Shown piece after piece: positions 26,183 through 35,625 of a DNA stretch of 46,844 nucleotides. Source of the DNA: JAFDXJ01 sp039811225 (GTDB taxonomy: Bacteria > Bacteroidota > Bacteroidia > Chitinophagales > Chitinophagaceae); NCBI GenBank assembly GCA_039811225.1, contig JBDHYG010000019.1:1-46844 (forward strand), written 5' to 3'. The notes beneath the pieces were generated by a model. That model was not told the origin of the DNA. It saw nothing but the letters and a program-made list of their open reading frames with translations, and ran no database searches. The position numbers and the translations under genes were made by a program. Each line of letters begins with the position of its first letter. The stretch's first letter is position 1.

Positions 26183-28249
26183 TCAAAAATTCAATTTACC
26201 ACCTACGAAAAAATTAATGCCGGGCGCCGGGTTATAATAACTATTTCCGGATACATTAATATTATTACCCCGGCTGTATTTTTCATTTAACACATTGTCA
26301 ATCCCCACATAGATGTTCACGGGTAAATCTGCAATGGTTAGTAATTTTCCCACTTTTATTTGCAGTAACTGATAAGCATTGGCAAAAACAGTATTGGCAT
26401 CATCCAGGGTGATGCGGCCAGTGCAATTCAATAACAAGGCGCCATATAAATCATATTTCGCTTTGATATCAATACCCAATACATTGGTATAGGGCGGTAT
26501 CCCGGGTAAGCGTTTGCCGGAAAAATCTTCATTATTAAAAATATAATTGGTGAAAAAATATGGTTGTAAAGTAAAGCTGTTCCAAATATTGAGTTGTTTA
26601 ATAAAGTCCTTACTCCTCCTGCTCTTTTTAATGATATAGCCTTTGAGCCACAATTCTACTCCTTTCTGAATAGCTCCACCGGCATTCACATAATAATAAT
26701 AGCCCGATGTATCCACCCGGCTGACAATAGCATCTTTCAAATTGAAATAATAAAAAGATGCATTTATATCCAGTTTGTTATGTGCCACCGAACCTTTGAT
26801 GCCCACTTCATAATTCCAGCCCTGTTCAGGCTGAAGATAAGGGTAATAATTGCCGTCAGAAGGCCGTACTTCAGCCAGGGTAGGTGGTGAAAATCCCTTT
26901 GCCACCGTGGCATACAGCGAAATATCTTCATTTAATTTATACACGACACCGAAGCGGGGTGCTAAAATATTTCCAATATGCCGCGTTTGCGGAAAAGAGA
27001 TGGTATCTCCTGTACGATAAAAATAATAGTCCAACGCATTCCGGCTTAAACCCGTTTGCAGAATTACCCGCTTCCCAAGATTGACATTGAATTGAGTATA
27101 GAAAAAATATTGTGTATAACGCAAAGCATCATTATATAAAAATGTATCCGGGTTTCCATCCTTATTAATATATGTGTTCAAATTAGTGGTACCATACTGC
27201 CATTCGGCGCCGGTGATATTTTGAAACTTTGTTTTACCGATCAGCCAATTATAGGTAAAACTGCTGCGGGCACTGTAATTCCATTCATTCCGTATCTGGA
27301 TGTTTTTGGTCATACGGCTCTTAAAGTCTGTATGGACAATAGAAACCGCCGTTGTATTCAATAGACGATTTCCAATCAAAGATTTTAAAGAAGGTGCAAA
27401 AAAGAATGTATGATTATCAAAGCCTGCCTGCTGATCACCAAAGCCATCGCGGGTTTGCGAGGGGTCTTCCAGGAAATCATCTTCATTTAAGCCGCCGGGA
27501 TTATCAAAATGAAGGTTGGCATAAAAGCTCAGGAAAGATAATTGTTGTTTGGGAGATACTTTCCAATTGGCATTCCATTTTAGAATATCCTTGCGCGCCG
27601 ATCCATTTTCGCGGTAGCCGAGATTGGACAAATGGCTTTGCTGCAAATTCGAATAAAAATTTTTTCGTTGTGCCTGCCAGCCAAATTGTTCATTGATCAA
27701 CGAAAAAGAACCGAGATTCAGTGTTCCATTGAATACATTATCCTTGTGCATTTTCCCGGTGAATGAATGCAGGATTAACGCGCCGCCTGTATTGGCGCCA
27801 TACATACTGGATGCAGGCCCTTTAATCACTTCAATGGACTGCAGGTGGTTGATATCTACCATATTGAGATAGGTATTTCCTGAGGCATTGGTTAAGGGCA
27901 CCTCATCCCAATAAATTTTTACATTGCGTATCCCGGTAGGTGAACGTAATAAACTACCACGGATAGAGAGCCGAAAACTACCGGGGGTTCGTTCATCCAT
28001 ACGAACACCCGGCACACTATTTAATGCCGATAACATCGACATGCCATCAAAGCGTTGGAGGTCATCCAGGGTAAGAACAGAAATAGCCGAGGGAATATCT
28101 TTTAGCTTTGCAGTCCCGCCAAAAGCATTCACTTTCACATTCTTCAAGGTTACCGTATCTGAATTTCCGGGAAGGGTGTCAACAGATTGGGCAAACAGGT
28201 TGAGTTGAAAAATGCACACACATACCAAAGTAGTTGTGGCCCTATACAT
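26183..28249 (-). CDS. TonB-dependent outer-membrane receptor
   Basis: This 688-residue protein has a signal peptide (ending FQLNLFAQ, about residue 20). The plug domain (about 45-165) contains PSAISVLTLDDL, VPGVRMDERTPGSFRLSIRGS and SIEVIKGPASSMYGANTGGALI. A 22-strand-type barrel follows and ends in NFFVGGKLNF with a terminal aromatic residue. It has no CarboxypepD-like N-terminal repeat and no SusD partner, so it is closer to siderophore/metal-type receptors than to glycan-utilisation receptors. The ligand is unknown. pdhB lies 50 bases upstream on the same strand. Confidence 0.93.
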   Translation of the reverse strand: MYRATTTLVCVCIFQLNLFAQSVDTLPGNSDTVTLKNVKVNAFGGTAKLKDIPSAISVLTLDDLQRFDGMSMLSALNSVPGVRMDERTPGSFRLSIRGSLLRSPTGIRNVKIYWDEVPLTNASGNTYLNMVDINHLQSIEVIKGPASSMYGANTGGALILHSFTGKMHKDNVFNGTLNLGSFSLINEQFGWQAQRKNFYSNLQQSHLSNLGYRENGSARKDILKWNANWKVSPKQQLSFLSFYANLHFDNPGGLNEDDFLEDPSQTRDGFGDQQAGFDNHTFFFAPSLKSLIGNRLLNTTAVSIVHTDFKSRMTKNIQIRNEWNYSARSSFTYNWLIGKTKFQNITGAEWQYGTTNLNTYINKDGNPDTFLYNDALRYTQYFFYTQFNVNLGKRVILQTGLSRNALDYYFYRTGDTISFPQTRHIGNILAPRFGVVYKLNEDISLYATVAKGFSPPTLAEVRPSDGNYYPYLQPEQGWNYEVGIKGSVAHNKLDINASFYYFNLKDAIVSRVDTSGYYYYVNAGGAIQKGVELWLKGYIIKKSRRSKDFIKQLNIWNSFTLQPYFFTNYIFNNEDFSGKRLPGIPPYTNVLGIDIKAKYDLYGALLLNCTGRITLDDANTVFANAYQLLQIKVGKLLTIADLPVNIYVGIDNVLNEKYSRGNNINVSGNSYYNPAPGINFFVGGKLNF

Positions 28250-28299
28250 GGTTAACCAGATGTAACACTAAAAGTAAGGAAAAAAAACTTCTTGAAAAT

Positions 28300-29286
28300 T
28301 TACTTTTTCATATACATAACTTCTTTGGCCAAGCGGACCGTACCGGCAATATCCGGTAAATAAGCCGTAGCCAGGTTCGCTGCATAATGCATCGGTGCAT
28401 CGGCCGAAGTGATCCGGCGAATAGGTGCATCTAAATAATCAAAGCCTTCTTTTTGGATGCGGTAAGTTATTTCAGAAGAAACAGAACACATAGGCCATTG
28501 TTCTTCCACAATAATCAGTCGGTTAGTTTTCTTCACGCTTTCAAGGATGGTATGCCAGTCTAAGGGCCGGATCGTACGCAGGTCAATAACTTCTGCGCTG
28601 ATATTTTCTTTGCTCAGTTCCTGCGCAGCACCTAAAGCCACTTTCATCATTTTATTAAAGGATACTATTGTAACATCCCTTCCGGGTAATTTTATATCGG
28701 CTTTGCCCAATGGGATATAATATTCATCAGCAGGCACATCCGATTTATCGCCATACATCACTTCACTCTCCATAAAAATAACCGGATCTTCTTCATACCG
28801 AATGGCCTGTTTCAGCAACCCTTTGGCATCTGCGCCATTGGAAGGGGAAACCACTTTAATACCCGGGATATTGGCATAATAACTTTCAAAGGCCGTTGAG
28901 TGTTGGGCGCCTAACTGGCCGGCACTGCCATTAGGCCCGCGAAAAACAATCGGGCAATGGATCTGGCCACCACTCATGGCCAGCATTTTGGAAGCTGTAT
29001 TCAATATCTGGTCCATGGCCAATACTGCAAAATTCCAGGTCATAAATTCCACGATCGGTCGAAGGCCATTTTGTGCAGCGCCTACACCCACCGCCGCAAA
29101 ACCCAATTCCGTAATCGGCGTATCTATCACCCGCTTGGGACCAAACTCGGCCAGCATGCCCTGGCTCACTTTATAAGCCCCATTGTATTCTGCTACTTCT
29201 TCTCCCATTAAAAAAACTGTCTCGTCCCTGCGCATTTCTTCACTCATGGCTTCTCTGAGCGCTTCCCGGAAAGCTATTGACCGCAT
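28300..29286 (-). CDS. pdhB: Pyruvate dehydrogenase E1 component, beta subunit
   Basis: This 328-residue protein has the transketolase-like pyrimidine-binding domain (EEVAEYNGAYKVSQGM, then TPITELGFAAVGVGAAQNGLRPIVEFM) and the C-terminal transketolase domain (DLRTIRPLDWHTILESVKKTNRLIIVEEQWP). The glutamate in the N-terminal GEEVAEYNGAY region is the expected thiamine-diphosphate contact. It forms the alpha2beta2 E1 with PdhA, which is not in this window. A promoter box precedes it. A branched-chain oxo-acid E1 beta is the close alternative, but length and motifs favour PdhB. Confidence 0.92.
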   Translation of the reverse strand: MRSIAFREALREAMSEEMRRDETVFLMGEEVAEYNGAYKVSQGMLAEFGPKRVIDTPITELGFAAVGVGAAQNGLRPIVEFMTWNFAVLAMDQILNTASKMLAMSGGQIHCPIVFRGPNGSAGQLGAQHSTAFESYYANIPGIKVVSPSNGADAKGLLKQAIRYEEDPVIFMESEVMYGDKSDVPADEYYIPLGKADIKLPGRDVTIVSFNKMMKVALGAAQELSKENISAEVIDLRTIRPLDWHTILESVKKTNRLIIVEEQWPMCSVSSEITYRIQKEGFDYLDAPIRRITSADAPMHYAANLATAYLPDIAGTVRLAKEVMYMKK

Positions 29287-29321
29287 AACAAAAATTTTAA
29301 ATTAACTGCATTGATTGATTG

Positions 29322-29329
29322 CAAAAATA
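29322..29329 (-). promoter_or_regulatory. Promoter -7 box for pdhB (TATTTTTG)
   Basis: TATTTTTG fits TAnnTTTG exactly and lies 35 bases upstream of the pdhB ATG. It is separated from the upstream DUF6263 gene by a terminator. Confidence 0.55.
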
Positions 29330-29372
29330 ACTGATAAATCTGAACCAGCCGATGGGAAAACAAATTTGCATG

Positions 29373-29398
29373 AAAAAGCCGGTAATTCAATTACCGGC
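29373..29398 (-). terminator. Intrinsic terminator after the DUF6263 gene
   Basis: On the minus strand GCCGGTAAT and ATTACCGGC form a nine-base-pair stem with a three-base loop, followed by TTTTT. It lies 22 bases after the stop at 29421. Confidence 0.85.
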
Positions 29399-29420
29399 CT
29401 TCCAGGTTTATTTTTATGAA

Positions 29421-30350
29421 TCAACTTTTCTTCCCGGTAATCTGCATGGTCATCGTCATATTGATAGGTACCGTATTGCCCTGGTTTTCTACCTGCATCG
29501 TCATTTGCATATTGGTTTGCCCCGACATGGGCATACCGGTTGAAATATCAAAACGCATATTGCCGTTCATGGTGCCATCCAATTTGGTTTTCATGCCACC
29601 CATTTGTGTTGAATCACCACCAGATGAAATTTTTGAAACAATCTTAATATTGGCATTATTATTTTCCACAGATTCCAGGGTATAGGTATTGTCGGCTTTC
29701 ATCACGATACCATTGTTATTAATGGTCATGGATTTTTGCCAGGAATCGCCGGGTTTAATCGCTTTGTCGGGATAAATGCCAAATGATTGTTCCAGGTTTT
29801 GTTTAAATTGTTCTTCATTGAAAGATTTGCTCAGGCCCGCCATGGCACCGGCCGTAATGCTGGGGTCATTAAAAGATGACAATGCTTTTTGCATCATTTC
29901 CTGGATACCGGTCACATAACCCACTTCGCCTTTATCATTAATGGTAAAGCTAAATTGGCCGCCTTTCATGGCACTGAAAACCTGGCCGATTTTTCCCATC
30001 GGGTTCGCACTGTTTGCCGTATCGGGATGATCGGAATCAATATTAATTTTCATGCCGCCGGCATCCATGTTCATGGCTATACGTGAAATAGTAGCATGCA
30101 TCTTTTTCCAGCCGGCACTATCATCGATCGCTTCAAAAATATATGACATATTCATTTTTGAACTGACATCCATATCCGTACCCATGATATTTTGTTTCAT
30201 GTGCATATCCATGTCCATCGAATAATCGAAATGGTCCCCTTTAGCCAGGTTAAATTTCAAATTGATTCCATCCGCCGGTGCGCCGGTCTTACAGGCATAA
30301 AATATACCAAGCGTAGTAAACGCCAATAAGGCAATGATTAATTTTCTCAT
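29421..30350 (-). CDS. Putative lipoprotein, DUF6263-like
   Basis: This protein is 309 residues from the ATG at 30350 (MRKLIIALLAF). The longer frame starts at TTG in the divergent intergenic region. The signal ends at YAC with Cys20 as the likely lipid site. The mature part is beta-rich, with many methionines in amphipathic strands (YSMDMDMHMKQN, MNGNMRFDISTGMPMSGQTNMQMTMQVEN). FNLAKGDHFDYSM and KPGDSWQKSMTINNNG are typical of the DUF6263 group, which may have a lipoprotein-carrier-like fold. The function is unknown. It is divergent from dnaG. Confidence 0.78.
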   Translation of the reverse strand: MRKLIIALLAFTTLGIFYACKTGAPADGINLKFNLAKGDHFDYSMDMDMHMKQNIMGTDMDVSSKMNMSYIFEAIDDSAGWKKMHATISRIAMNMDAGGMKINIDSDHPDTANSANPMGKIGQVFSAMKGGQFSFTINDKGEVGYVTGIQEMMQKALSSFNDPSITAGAMAGLSKSFNEEQFKQNLEQSFGIYPDKAIKPGDSWQKSMTINNNGIVMKADNTYTLESVENNNANIKIVSKISSGGDSTQMGGMKTKLDGTMNGNMRFDISTGMPMSGQTNMQMTMQVENQGNTVPINMTMTMQITGKKS

Positions 30351-30411
30351 TTTTTTTAGTTTGATTTGCAAAATAAGGATTTTTCCGTGCTTTCAATTCG
30401 TCATTGCTCAC

Positions 30412-30419
30412 TAATTTTG
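30412..30419 (+). promoter_or_regulatory. Promoter -7 box for dnaG (TAATTTTG)
   Basis: TAATTTTG is an exact TAnnTTTG match 39 bases upstream of the dnaG ATG at 30459. It supports the shorter dnaG start. Confidence 0.55.
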
Positions 30420-30458
30420 AAATGCGCCCATCCTTTACAAAAAGCATTTCTTATAATC

Positions 30459-32375
30459 ATGATTTCGCCCGCTTCCATACAACAAATTACCAACCGACTC
30501 GATATTCTCGATGTCATTGGTGAATTTGTCAAACTAAAAAAGAGGGGGACGAATTACCTGGGCCTATGCCCGTTCCATAATGAGAAAACCCCGTCATTTA
30601 CGGTCTCCCCTACCAAAGAAATTTATAAGTGTTTTGGCTGTGGCAAAAGTGGCAACACGATCACTTTTCTCATGGAGCATGAAAAATTCAGTTATGTGGA
30701 AGCTATACGCTGGTTGGCCAATCGCTATCAGATAGTATTGGAAGAAACACAGATGAGTGAAGAAAATAAGCAATTACTGCAAAATGCAGATAGCCTGTAT
30801 ATCATCAATAGTTTTGCCCAGAAATTTTTCTCCACTCAATTAACTGACACGGAAGAGGGGCAGGAAAATGCCCTGAGTTACCTGGAAGAACGAGGTTTTG
30901 ATAAAGCGACAATTGAAAAATTTCAACTGGGTTATTGCCCCCGGGCAAGGGACAGTTTTTATACCGCCGCCCATGCGGAAATGTATAATACCACCCTGCT
31001 GGAAAAAGCCGGCCTCATTGTAAACAGGAATAATAATTGGCAGGATAATTATGCCGGGCGCATTATATTTCCTATCCACCATACCACCGGAAAAATTGCC
31101 GGCTTTGGCGCCCGCTGTATCGGCCAGGCGCAAAATATGCCGAAGTATATCAATACACCGGAAAATGAAGTTTATTCAAAAAGCCGGATCTTATACGGCC
31201 TTTATTTTGCCCGCCAGGCCATTGATAAAAATAATGAATGCCTGCTGGTAGAAGGCTATACGGATGTTATTGCGATGCACATGGCCGGTATCGAAAATGT
31301 AGTAGCCAGCAGCGGGACATCCCTTACGACAGAACAACTGCGGCTGATAAAAAAATATTCAGAAAACCTGACCATCATTTATGACGGCGATCCGGCCGGC
31401 ATTAAAGCAGCTATGCGTGGCCTCGATATGGCGATTGAAGAAGGCCTGCAGGTAAAACTGGTACTGTTGCCGGATAATGAAGACCCGGATAGTTTCCTGA
31501 AAAAAAATGGCCCTCTGAAAAGCAGGGAATTTATAGCGGAGCATAAAAAAGATATTCTTCTTTTCCAGGTGGATATTTTAATGAAGGAAGCCGGCAATGA
31601 TATTCATAAAAAGAATGAAGCAGTCAATCATATTGCAGCTACCTTAAGCAAGATCAACCGCCTGGAAGATTTTATCAAATTGCAGGAATACATCCGGCAA
31701 TGTGCACGGCTTTTGCAAATAGATGAACAAAACCTTACTTTACTTGTAAATAAATACAAGCGGGATACTATCAATAACAAGCATCAGGCACCCAGACAGA
31801 AAGAAATCCTGGCTCAACCGCAAGCACCTGCGCAAGACACCCCGGTACAGGAAGACCCTACCCGCCAGGAGAAAAATATCATCCGGGTATTATATACACA
31901 TGGCCTCAAACCCTGGGATGAACAACAACGCACAGCTTCCTATATTTTTAAAGAACTAAACGGTTTTGATTTTTCTGATCCCGAGCTGGAAAAATTATAT
32001 AATCTATACAAGCAGGAATTCCTGGAAGGCCATGAGCCCACCATGCAAACCTTGCTTTATACATTAAATGAACCCATGCAAAAATTATTGATTGATATAA
32101 ATTTTTTCCCGTATGAAATGAGCCCGCAATGGGAGCGGGTTGTCAAAAACAGGCGGGATGATATTTTATACCGGGATACCAGTAAGGAAGATGTTTTATG
32201 GAGCCTGCATTATTTTAAAATAGAAAAACTAAAATCCATGTTTGAACAAAACCAGGCCGAACTGGAAAAAGCAACCGATGCAACAGAACAAATCAAACTC
32301 ATAGAAATTCATAACCACTTAAAAAGAATAGAAATGAGCCTGATGCAAAAACCGGGTACCGTGATCATCAAATAA
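30459..32375 (+). CDS. dnaG: DNA primase
   Basis: This protein is 638 residues from the ATG at 30459 (MISPASIQQITNRLDILDVIG, the conserved DnaG beginning). The longer frame starts at TTG upstream of the promoter box. The CHC2 zinc finger is CPFH followed by CFGCG. The Toprim core has VEGYTDVIAMH and YDGDPAG. A helicase-binding C-terminal region (about 470-638) carries helical SLHYFKIEKLKSMFEQNQAELEKA. It makes RNA primers at the replication fork with DnaB. It converges on mutS with only nine bases between stops. It is not next to rpoD/sigA, unlike many genomes. Confidence 0.95.
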   Translation: MISPASIQQITNRLDILDVIGEFVKLKKRGTNYLGLCPFHNEKTPSFTVSPTKEIYKCFGCGKSGNTITFLMEHEKFSYVEAIRWLANRYQIVLEETQMSEENKQLLQNADSLYIINSFAQKFFSTQLTDTEEGQENALSYLEERGFDKATIEKFQLGYCPRARDSFYTAAHAEMYNTTLLEKAGLIVNRNNNWQDNYAGRIIFPIHHTTGKIAGFGARCIGQAQNMPKYINTPENEVYSKSRILYGLYFARQAIDKNNECLLVEGYTDVIAMHMAGIENVVASSGTSLTTEQLRLIKKYSENLTIIYDGDPAGIKAAMRGLDMAIEEGLQVKLVLLPDNEDPDSFLKKNGPLKSREFIAEHKKDILLFQVDILMKEAGNDIHKKNEAVNHIAATLSKINRLEDFIKLQEYIRQCARLLQIDEQNLTLLVNKYKRDTINNKHQAPRQKEILAQPQAPAQDTPVQEDPTRQEKNIIRVLYTHGLKPWDEQQRTASYIFKELNGFDFSDPELEKLYNLYKQEFLEGHEPTMQTLLYTLNEPMQKLLIDINFFPYEMSPQWERVVKNRRDDILYRDTSKEDVLWSLHYFKIEKLKSMFEQNQAELEKATDATEQIKLIEIHNHLKRIEMSLMQKPGTVIIK

Positions 32376-32384
32376 TCACTTAAC

Positions 32385-35000
32385 TCAATTCAGCAATTTC
32401 TTGATTTCATTTAATTTCATTAATGCTTCCACCGGGGTCAGGCGGTTGATATCCAGGGCGGTCAGTGTTTCCCGGATTTGTTCAAAAATTTCACTATGTG
32501 CATCGAAGATGGAAAGTTGCATCTGTGGTACGGTTATTTGCCGGATGTTTTTTTCCAAGGGCCGGGAAGCGGTGCCATTTTCCTGCGTATGCTTCGCTTC
32601 TAATTGCTTCAACACATCATTCGCTCTTTCAATTAATAATGGGGGAAGCCCGGCCATTTTGGCTACATGAATTCCGAAACTATGTGTACTGCCTCCCGGC
32701 AATAATTTCCGCAGGAAAATAATTTTATTGCCCACTTCTTTATGCGAGATATGAAAGTTTTTTACACGGGGCAATTTATTCTCAAGTTCATTCAATTCAT
32801 GGTAATGGGTGGCAAATAATGTTTTCGGCGCTGCGGAAGAATCATGCAGGTATTCCACGATACTCCAGGCGATAGATATACCATCATAAGTGGAAGTGCC
32901 GCGGCCTATTTCATCCAGTAGTATCAGGCTCCTGTTGGAAATATTATTGATAATACTTGCAGTTTCATTCATTTCGACCATGAATGTACTTTCACCGCCG
33001 GAAAGATTATCGCTCGCACCAACGCGTGTAAAAATTTTATCTGTCAAAGGTATTTCCGCTTCTGTAGCCGGAACAAAACTGCCGATATGTGCCATAAGGG
33101 TGATGAGCGCGGCCTGGCGCAATAATGCACTTTTACCACTCATGTTGGGGCCGGTAAGAATAATCACCTGGCAGGATTCCAGGTCGAGTAAAATATCATT
33201 GGCAATATACATTTCACCGGGTGGCAGGCCCCGTTCAATCACCGGGTGTCGGCTTTCTTTCAACGATAAAGAAAATCCATCATGCAAAACCGGTTTTTTA
33301 TACAAATACTGAATGGCATTTCCGGCAAAGCAGGATAAGCAATCCATGGTGGCCAGGATATGGCCATTGACCTGGATGGCAGCCATATAATCCTGTAAAG
33401 CCATGATCAGCTGATCAAAAATTTGCAATTCCAAAGACAGGATCTTTTCTTCCGCACCTACAATTTTTTCTTCATATTCTTTGAGTTCGGGCGTGATATA
33501 TCTTTCTGCATTGGTCAATGTTTGTTTCCGGATCCAGGTAGAAGGGACTTTACTTTTTTGTGCATTGGTAACTTCGAGGTAATAACCAAAAACATTATTG
33601 AAACTAATCTTCAATGTACTGATTCCCGTTGCTTCTGCTTCCCGTTGTTGGATGGTGGCGAGGAATTTTTTACCGCCACTGGCAATTTCCCGCAAGGTAT
33701 CAAGTTCTTCCAGTATCCCAGCTTTGATCAGGCCGCCTTTACTTGCCAAAGCCGGTGGATTCTCTTCAATCTCATTAAATATGCGTGCTGCGATCAATAG
33801 GCACGGATTTAACGCATCGCCCATTCTTTGCAGGTAGGCATTGGATGTACCGGCACAAAGTTTCTTGATCTCTTCGGTTACATGCAGGCTTTTGGCCAAC
33901 TGGATCATTTCACGTGGTGAAATTTTCTTCATGGAGATCTTACTCACCAGCCTCTCCATATCACCCGATTGGCGGAGCAGGTGGAGAAGTTGCTTACGCA
34001 GGTCCGTTTCTTTTACAAAAAATTCAACCGCCTGTAAGCGTTCATTTATTTTTTGGACATCTTTCAAAGGCAATACCAGCCAGCGTTTCAGAAGCCTTGC
34101 CCCCATCGGTGTACAGGTATTATCCAACACCTTGAGTAAGCAATTACCGGCATTAAAAGGCTCGGGCAAAATTTCCAGGTTGCGAATGGTAAACCGGTCG
34201 AGCCATACATAATCATCCTGTTCAATCCGTTGAATGGACGTGATATGCTGCAGGTGCGGATGTTCGGTTTCTTTTAAATAATGCAAAACAGCACCGGCCG
34301 CCATAATAGCACTATGCAGGTTTTCTATGCCAAAACCTTTCAACGAATGTGTTTGAAAATGTTTCAGTAAAATTTCCTGTGTATAGTTCGATTCAAAGAT
34401 CCAGCTCTCCAATGCATAGGTATAAAACTTCGCGCCAAACAAGTCTTTAAATTTTTTCAGCATATTCCGCTGCACGATCACCTCCGAAGGTCTCAGGCTC
34501 TGCAATAATTTATCGATATATTCCGTATTGCCTTCGGCTACGAAAAATTCGCCGGTAGAAATATCCAGGATGGCCAGGCCATTTATTTTTTCATCGAGAT
34601 GGACACAGGCCAGGAAATTATTACTGTCGTGTTCAAGTAATTTATCGTTGGTGGCCACGCCCGGGGTTACCATTTCGGTAACGCCTCTTTTGACAATCCC
34701 TTTGGCCAATTTGGGATCTTCCAGTTGGTCGCAAATTGCAACGCGGTATCCGGCTTTTACCAGTTTATGCAGGTAGGTATCCAGCGCATGATGCGGGAAA
34801 CCGGCTAATTCACTGGTGGTATCTGAATTGTTATTGCGCTTGGTGAGCGTAATTCCCAATACTTGTGCGGTAATGATAGCATCCGATCCAAATGTTTCAT
34901 AAAAATCACCCACGCGAAAAAGTAAAATAGCATCGGGATATTTTTGCTTAATGGCTTTATGTTGCGTCATCAAGGGGGTATCTGCACTTTTTTTTGCCAT
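32385..35000 (-). CDS. mutS: DNA mismatch repair protein MutS
   Basis: This protein is 871 residues from the ATG at 35000. A GTG two codons earlier lies inside the promoter spacer and is not favoured. The N-terminal mismatch-recognition motif is intact (LLFRVGDFYETFGSDA, with the Phe-x-Glu wedge). The lever and clamp domains follow. The ATPase has Walker A GPNMSGKSALLRQ, LSGGESTFMVEM, Walker B ILLDEIGRGTST and FATHYHEL. The short C-terminal tail carries QMQLSIFD. It binds mismatches and recruits MutL. The promoter box sits five bases upstream of the ATG. Confidence 0.96.
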   Translation of the reverse strand: MAKKSADTPLMTQHKAIKQKYPDAILLFRVGDFYETFGSDAIITAQVLGITLTKRNNNSDTTSELAGFPHHALDTYLHKLVKAGYRVAICDQLEDPKLAKGIVKRGVTEMVTPGVATNDKLLEHDSNNFLACVHLDEKINGLAILDISTGEFFVAEGNTEYIDKLLQSLRPSEVIVQRNMLKKFKDLFGAKFYTYALESWIFESNYTQEILLKHFQTHSLKGFGIENLHSAIMAAGAVLHYLKETEHPHLQHITSIQRIEQDDYVWLDRFTIRNLEILPEPFNAGNCLLKVLDNTCTPMGARLLKRWLVLPLKDVQKINERLQAVEFFVKETDLRKQLLHLLRQSGDMERLVSKISMKKISPREMIQLAKSLHVTEEIKKLCAGTSNAYLQRMGDALNPCLLIAARIFNEIEENPPALASKGGLIKAGILEELDTLREIASGGKKFLATIQQREAEATGISTLKISFNNVFGYYLEVTNAQKSKVPSTWIRKQTLTNAERYITPELKEYEEKIVGAEEKILSLELQIFDQLIMALQDYMAAIQVNGHILATMDCLSCFAGNAIQYLYKKPVLHDGFSLSLKESRHPVIERGLPPGEMYIANDILLDLESCQVIILTGPNMSGKSALLRQAALITLMAHIGSFVPATEAEIPLTDKIFTRVGASDNLSGGESTFMVEMNETASIINNISNRSLILLDEIGRGTSTYDGISIAWSIVEYLHDSSAAPKTLFATHYHELNELENKLPRVKNFHISHKEVGNKIIFLRKLLPGGSTHSFGIHVAKMAGLPPLLIERANDVLKQLEAKHTQENGTASRPLEKNIRQITVPQMQLSIFDAHSEIFEQIRETLTALDINRLTPVEALMKLNEIKKLLN

Positions 35001-35005
35001 AGTCA

Positions 35006-35013
35006 CAAATATA
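35006..35013 (-). promoter_or_regulatory. Promoter -7 box for mutS (TATATTTG), very close to the start codon
   Basis: TATATTTG is followed by only TGACT before the mutS ATG. Transcription would begin at or next to the start codon, implying a leaderless or nearly leaderless message. Confidence 0.55.
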
Positions 35014-35131
35014 ATCCGGACACATCGAGTTTTAAACGTCCCTCGCCAATTGTGGAGAATTATTTTTCGGGGAAGCCATTTATTTTAACAAAGGAATTTT
35101 TTCCAGGATTTTCTCCTCCATGTATTTTATA

Positions 35132-35139
35132 TAACTTTG
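35132..35139 (+). promoter_or_regulatory. Promoter -7 box for ccmE-ccmF (TAACTTTG)
   Basis: TAACTTTG followed by C matches the strong Bacteroidota promoter form exactly. It lies 18 bases upstream of the ccmE ATG at 35158. The longer ccmE frame would start inside this box. Confidence 0.62.
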
Positions 35140-35157
35140 CCCGGTAAATTATTTGCC

Positions 35158-35625
35158 ATGAAGAAAATGCATATCGTAGCGTTGGTATTGATTGCGGTAG
35201 CCATAGCCGCTTTAATAAGTTTTATGGGGAATGTTTCCTCTTACGATACAATTGCCTCTGCTAAAAATAAACCCGGCAAAGCCGTAAACCTGGTAGCCAC
35301 CCTGGATAAATCGAAGCCCATGCAATATGATCCGGTGAAAGATCCGAATTACCTGAAGTTTACCGCCATAGATACCCTGGGCAATACCATTGATGTGGTG
35401 TACCATAACAGCAAACCTACTGATATGGAAAAAAGTGAACGGCTGGTATTAAAGGGTTATGTGCAAAACGGCACTTTTGAGTGCAAAGAAATTTTGTTGA
35501 AATGCCCCAGTAAGTATAAAGATGACATGAATCAAACGGAGAAAAATGTAAGTGCAGTGAATAATGGCAGCAGCCAACCTGAACAAGCGGCAACCGCTCC
35601 CGATCTTAAACAGCAAAAACAGTAA
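35158..35625 (+). CDS. ccmE: Cytochrome c maturation haem chaperone CcmE, Cys-type (CxxxY)
   Basis: This protein is 155 residues from the ATG at 35158. One N-terminal membrane anchor (about 5-24) precedes a periplasmic OB-fold domain (about 30-125) with KFTAIDTLGNTIDVVYHNSKPTDM and LVLKGYVQNGTFECKEILLKCPSKY. In classical CcmE the haem-binding residue is the His of HxxxY. Here the position is Cys116-P-S-K-Tyr120, the CxxxY form. CcmE carries haem to CcmF for attachment to apocytochromes. The tail after residue 125 is a polar, disordered linker. Its stop overlaps the ccmF start (TAATG). Confidence 0.9.
   Translation: MKKMHIVALVLIAVAIAALISFMGNVSSYDTIASAKNKPGKAVNLVATLDKSKPMQYDPVKDPNYLKFTAIDTLGNTIDVVYHNSKPTDMEKSERLVLKGYVQNGTFECKEILLKCPSKYKDDMNQTEKNVSAVNNGSSQPEQAATAPDLKQQKQ

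Noticed and set aside
30366..30458. 31-residue N-terminal extension of DnaG from a TTG
   Set aside because: It spans the promoter box, and the DnaG family begins at MISPASIQQI.
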